6,478 nt of DNA from Pedosphaera sp. (GTDB lineage: Bacteria > Verrucomicrobiota > Verrucomicrobiia > Limisphaerales > UBA9464), in contig SIAZ01000200.1 in NCBI GenBank assembly GCA_009695405.1, positions 1-6,478 on the forward strand, given 5' to 3'. The notes under the pieces were generated by a model. That model worked only from the letters and a program-made list of their open reading frames with translations. It was not told where the DNA came from and searched no databases. Below are positions 6,334 to 6,478 of this stretch, piece by piece; the stretch's first letter is position 1; each line of letters begins with the position of its first letter. The translations under genes were made by a program, and so were the position numbers.

Positions 6334-6478
6334 GTAAGCGTACGCCCAACCTCATGGTTCCCTAGTTGCCGAAAGTAGGATATTCCGCGATCGAAGGCGG
6401 GGAAGAAAGGTCGACCGACCGGATTAGGCTTTCGCCGGTTTCCAGTTCCAAGGCAGGAGTTCGGCAACGGTATGGTTC
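6334..6478 (-). mobile_element. IS66-family insertion sequence, terminal fragment
   Basis: The sigma reading frame stops matching its family at 6333/6334, where the sequence becomes GTAAGCGTACGCCC. IS66-family terminal repeats characteristically begin GTAA(GCG). Ninety bases further in, the transposase C-terminus is encoded toward this end, which is the normal arrangement. The element inserts with 8-bp duplications, so ACTCAAAC (6326-6333) would be one copy. The other end and copy lie beyond the window. Confidence 0.8.
6424..6478 (-). CDS. tnpC: IS66-family transposase (TnpC), C-terminal fragment
   Basis: On the minus strand the frame from the window edge to a TAA at 6424-6426 gives 17 residues, NHTVAELLPWNWKPAKA. 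The ELLPWNW motif is the hallmark of the extreme C-terminus of IS66 TnpC (the IS66 C-terminal domain). The DDE catalytic core lies outside the window. About 90 bp separate the stop codon from the IS tip at 6334. Whether the rest of the gene is intact cannot be seen. Confidence 0.85.
   Translation of the reverse strand, partial: NHTVAELLPWNWKPAKA

Noticed and set aside
1..6478. Composite transposon bounded by two insertion sequences
   Set aside because: The left element looks like IS256 and the right one is IS66. Different families cannot mobilise the segment as a standard composite transposon.

Overview
The window looks like a chromosomal segment of a Verrucomicrobia (or related PVC-group) bacterium with moderate GC. 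The main clue is a broken gene near the right end. It encodes an ECF-type sigma factor fused to a hydrophobic C-terminal tail, and this architecture, with phrases such as LKLMTMTKLKVG, is typical of large paralogous families in Verrucomicrobia. The near absence of Shine-Dalgarno sequences and the carbohydrate genes (a CE15 glucuronoyl esterase and a Gfo/Idh/MocA oxidoreductase) fit that view. No rRNA or tRNA gene is present, so the taxonomy is an inference.

Layout. Positions 1-78 hold the last codons of an IS256-type (mutator) transposase, followed by the probable element end near 119-145. After about 180 bp without a convincing gene comes a two-gene plus-strand unit: a divergent PurD-like ATP-grasp ligase (321-1595) and an alanine racemase (ATG at 1628, to 2767), 32 bp apart. 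An 18-bp perfect palindrome covers the racemase start codon. A 173-bp gap with a weak terminator-like hairpin leads to a secreted CE15 esterase (2941-4224, plus). It converges on a Gfo/Idh/MocA oxidoreductase (4260-5336, minus), with a good stem-loop over the esterase stop codon.

From 5337 to 5549 there is a non-coding gap with a GC-rich hairpin, followed by the sigma-factor remnant (5550-6333). It is broken twice: an in-frame TAA at codon 47, and truncation by an IS66-family element whose terminal sequence begins GTAAGCG at 6334. The C-terminus of that element's transposase is encoded on the minus strand at 6424-6478 and runs off the window.

How the parts work together. The racemase supplies D-alanine for the cell wall. 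The ATP-grasp protein beside it keeps the PurD C-terminal signature and metal-ligand motif but has lost the usual PurD glycine-rich motifs, so its substrate is open. The esterase is exported and should cut ester bonds between glucuronoxylan and lignin or other alcohols. The oxidoreductase may act on a sugar or polyol, but its link to the esterase is only proximity. Mobile elements flank the block on both sides and have eroded the sigma gene. I see no complete new defence or mobile system. The most unusual items are the divergent PurD/Alr pair, the start-codon palindrome and the doubly broken sigma gene with a 14-nt repeat around its stop codon.
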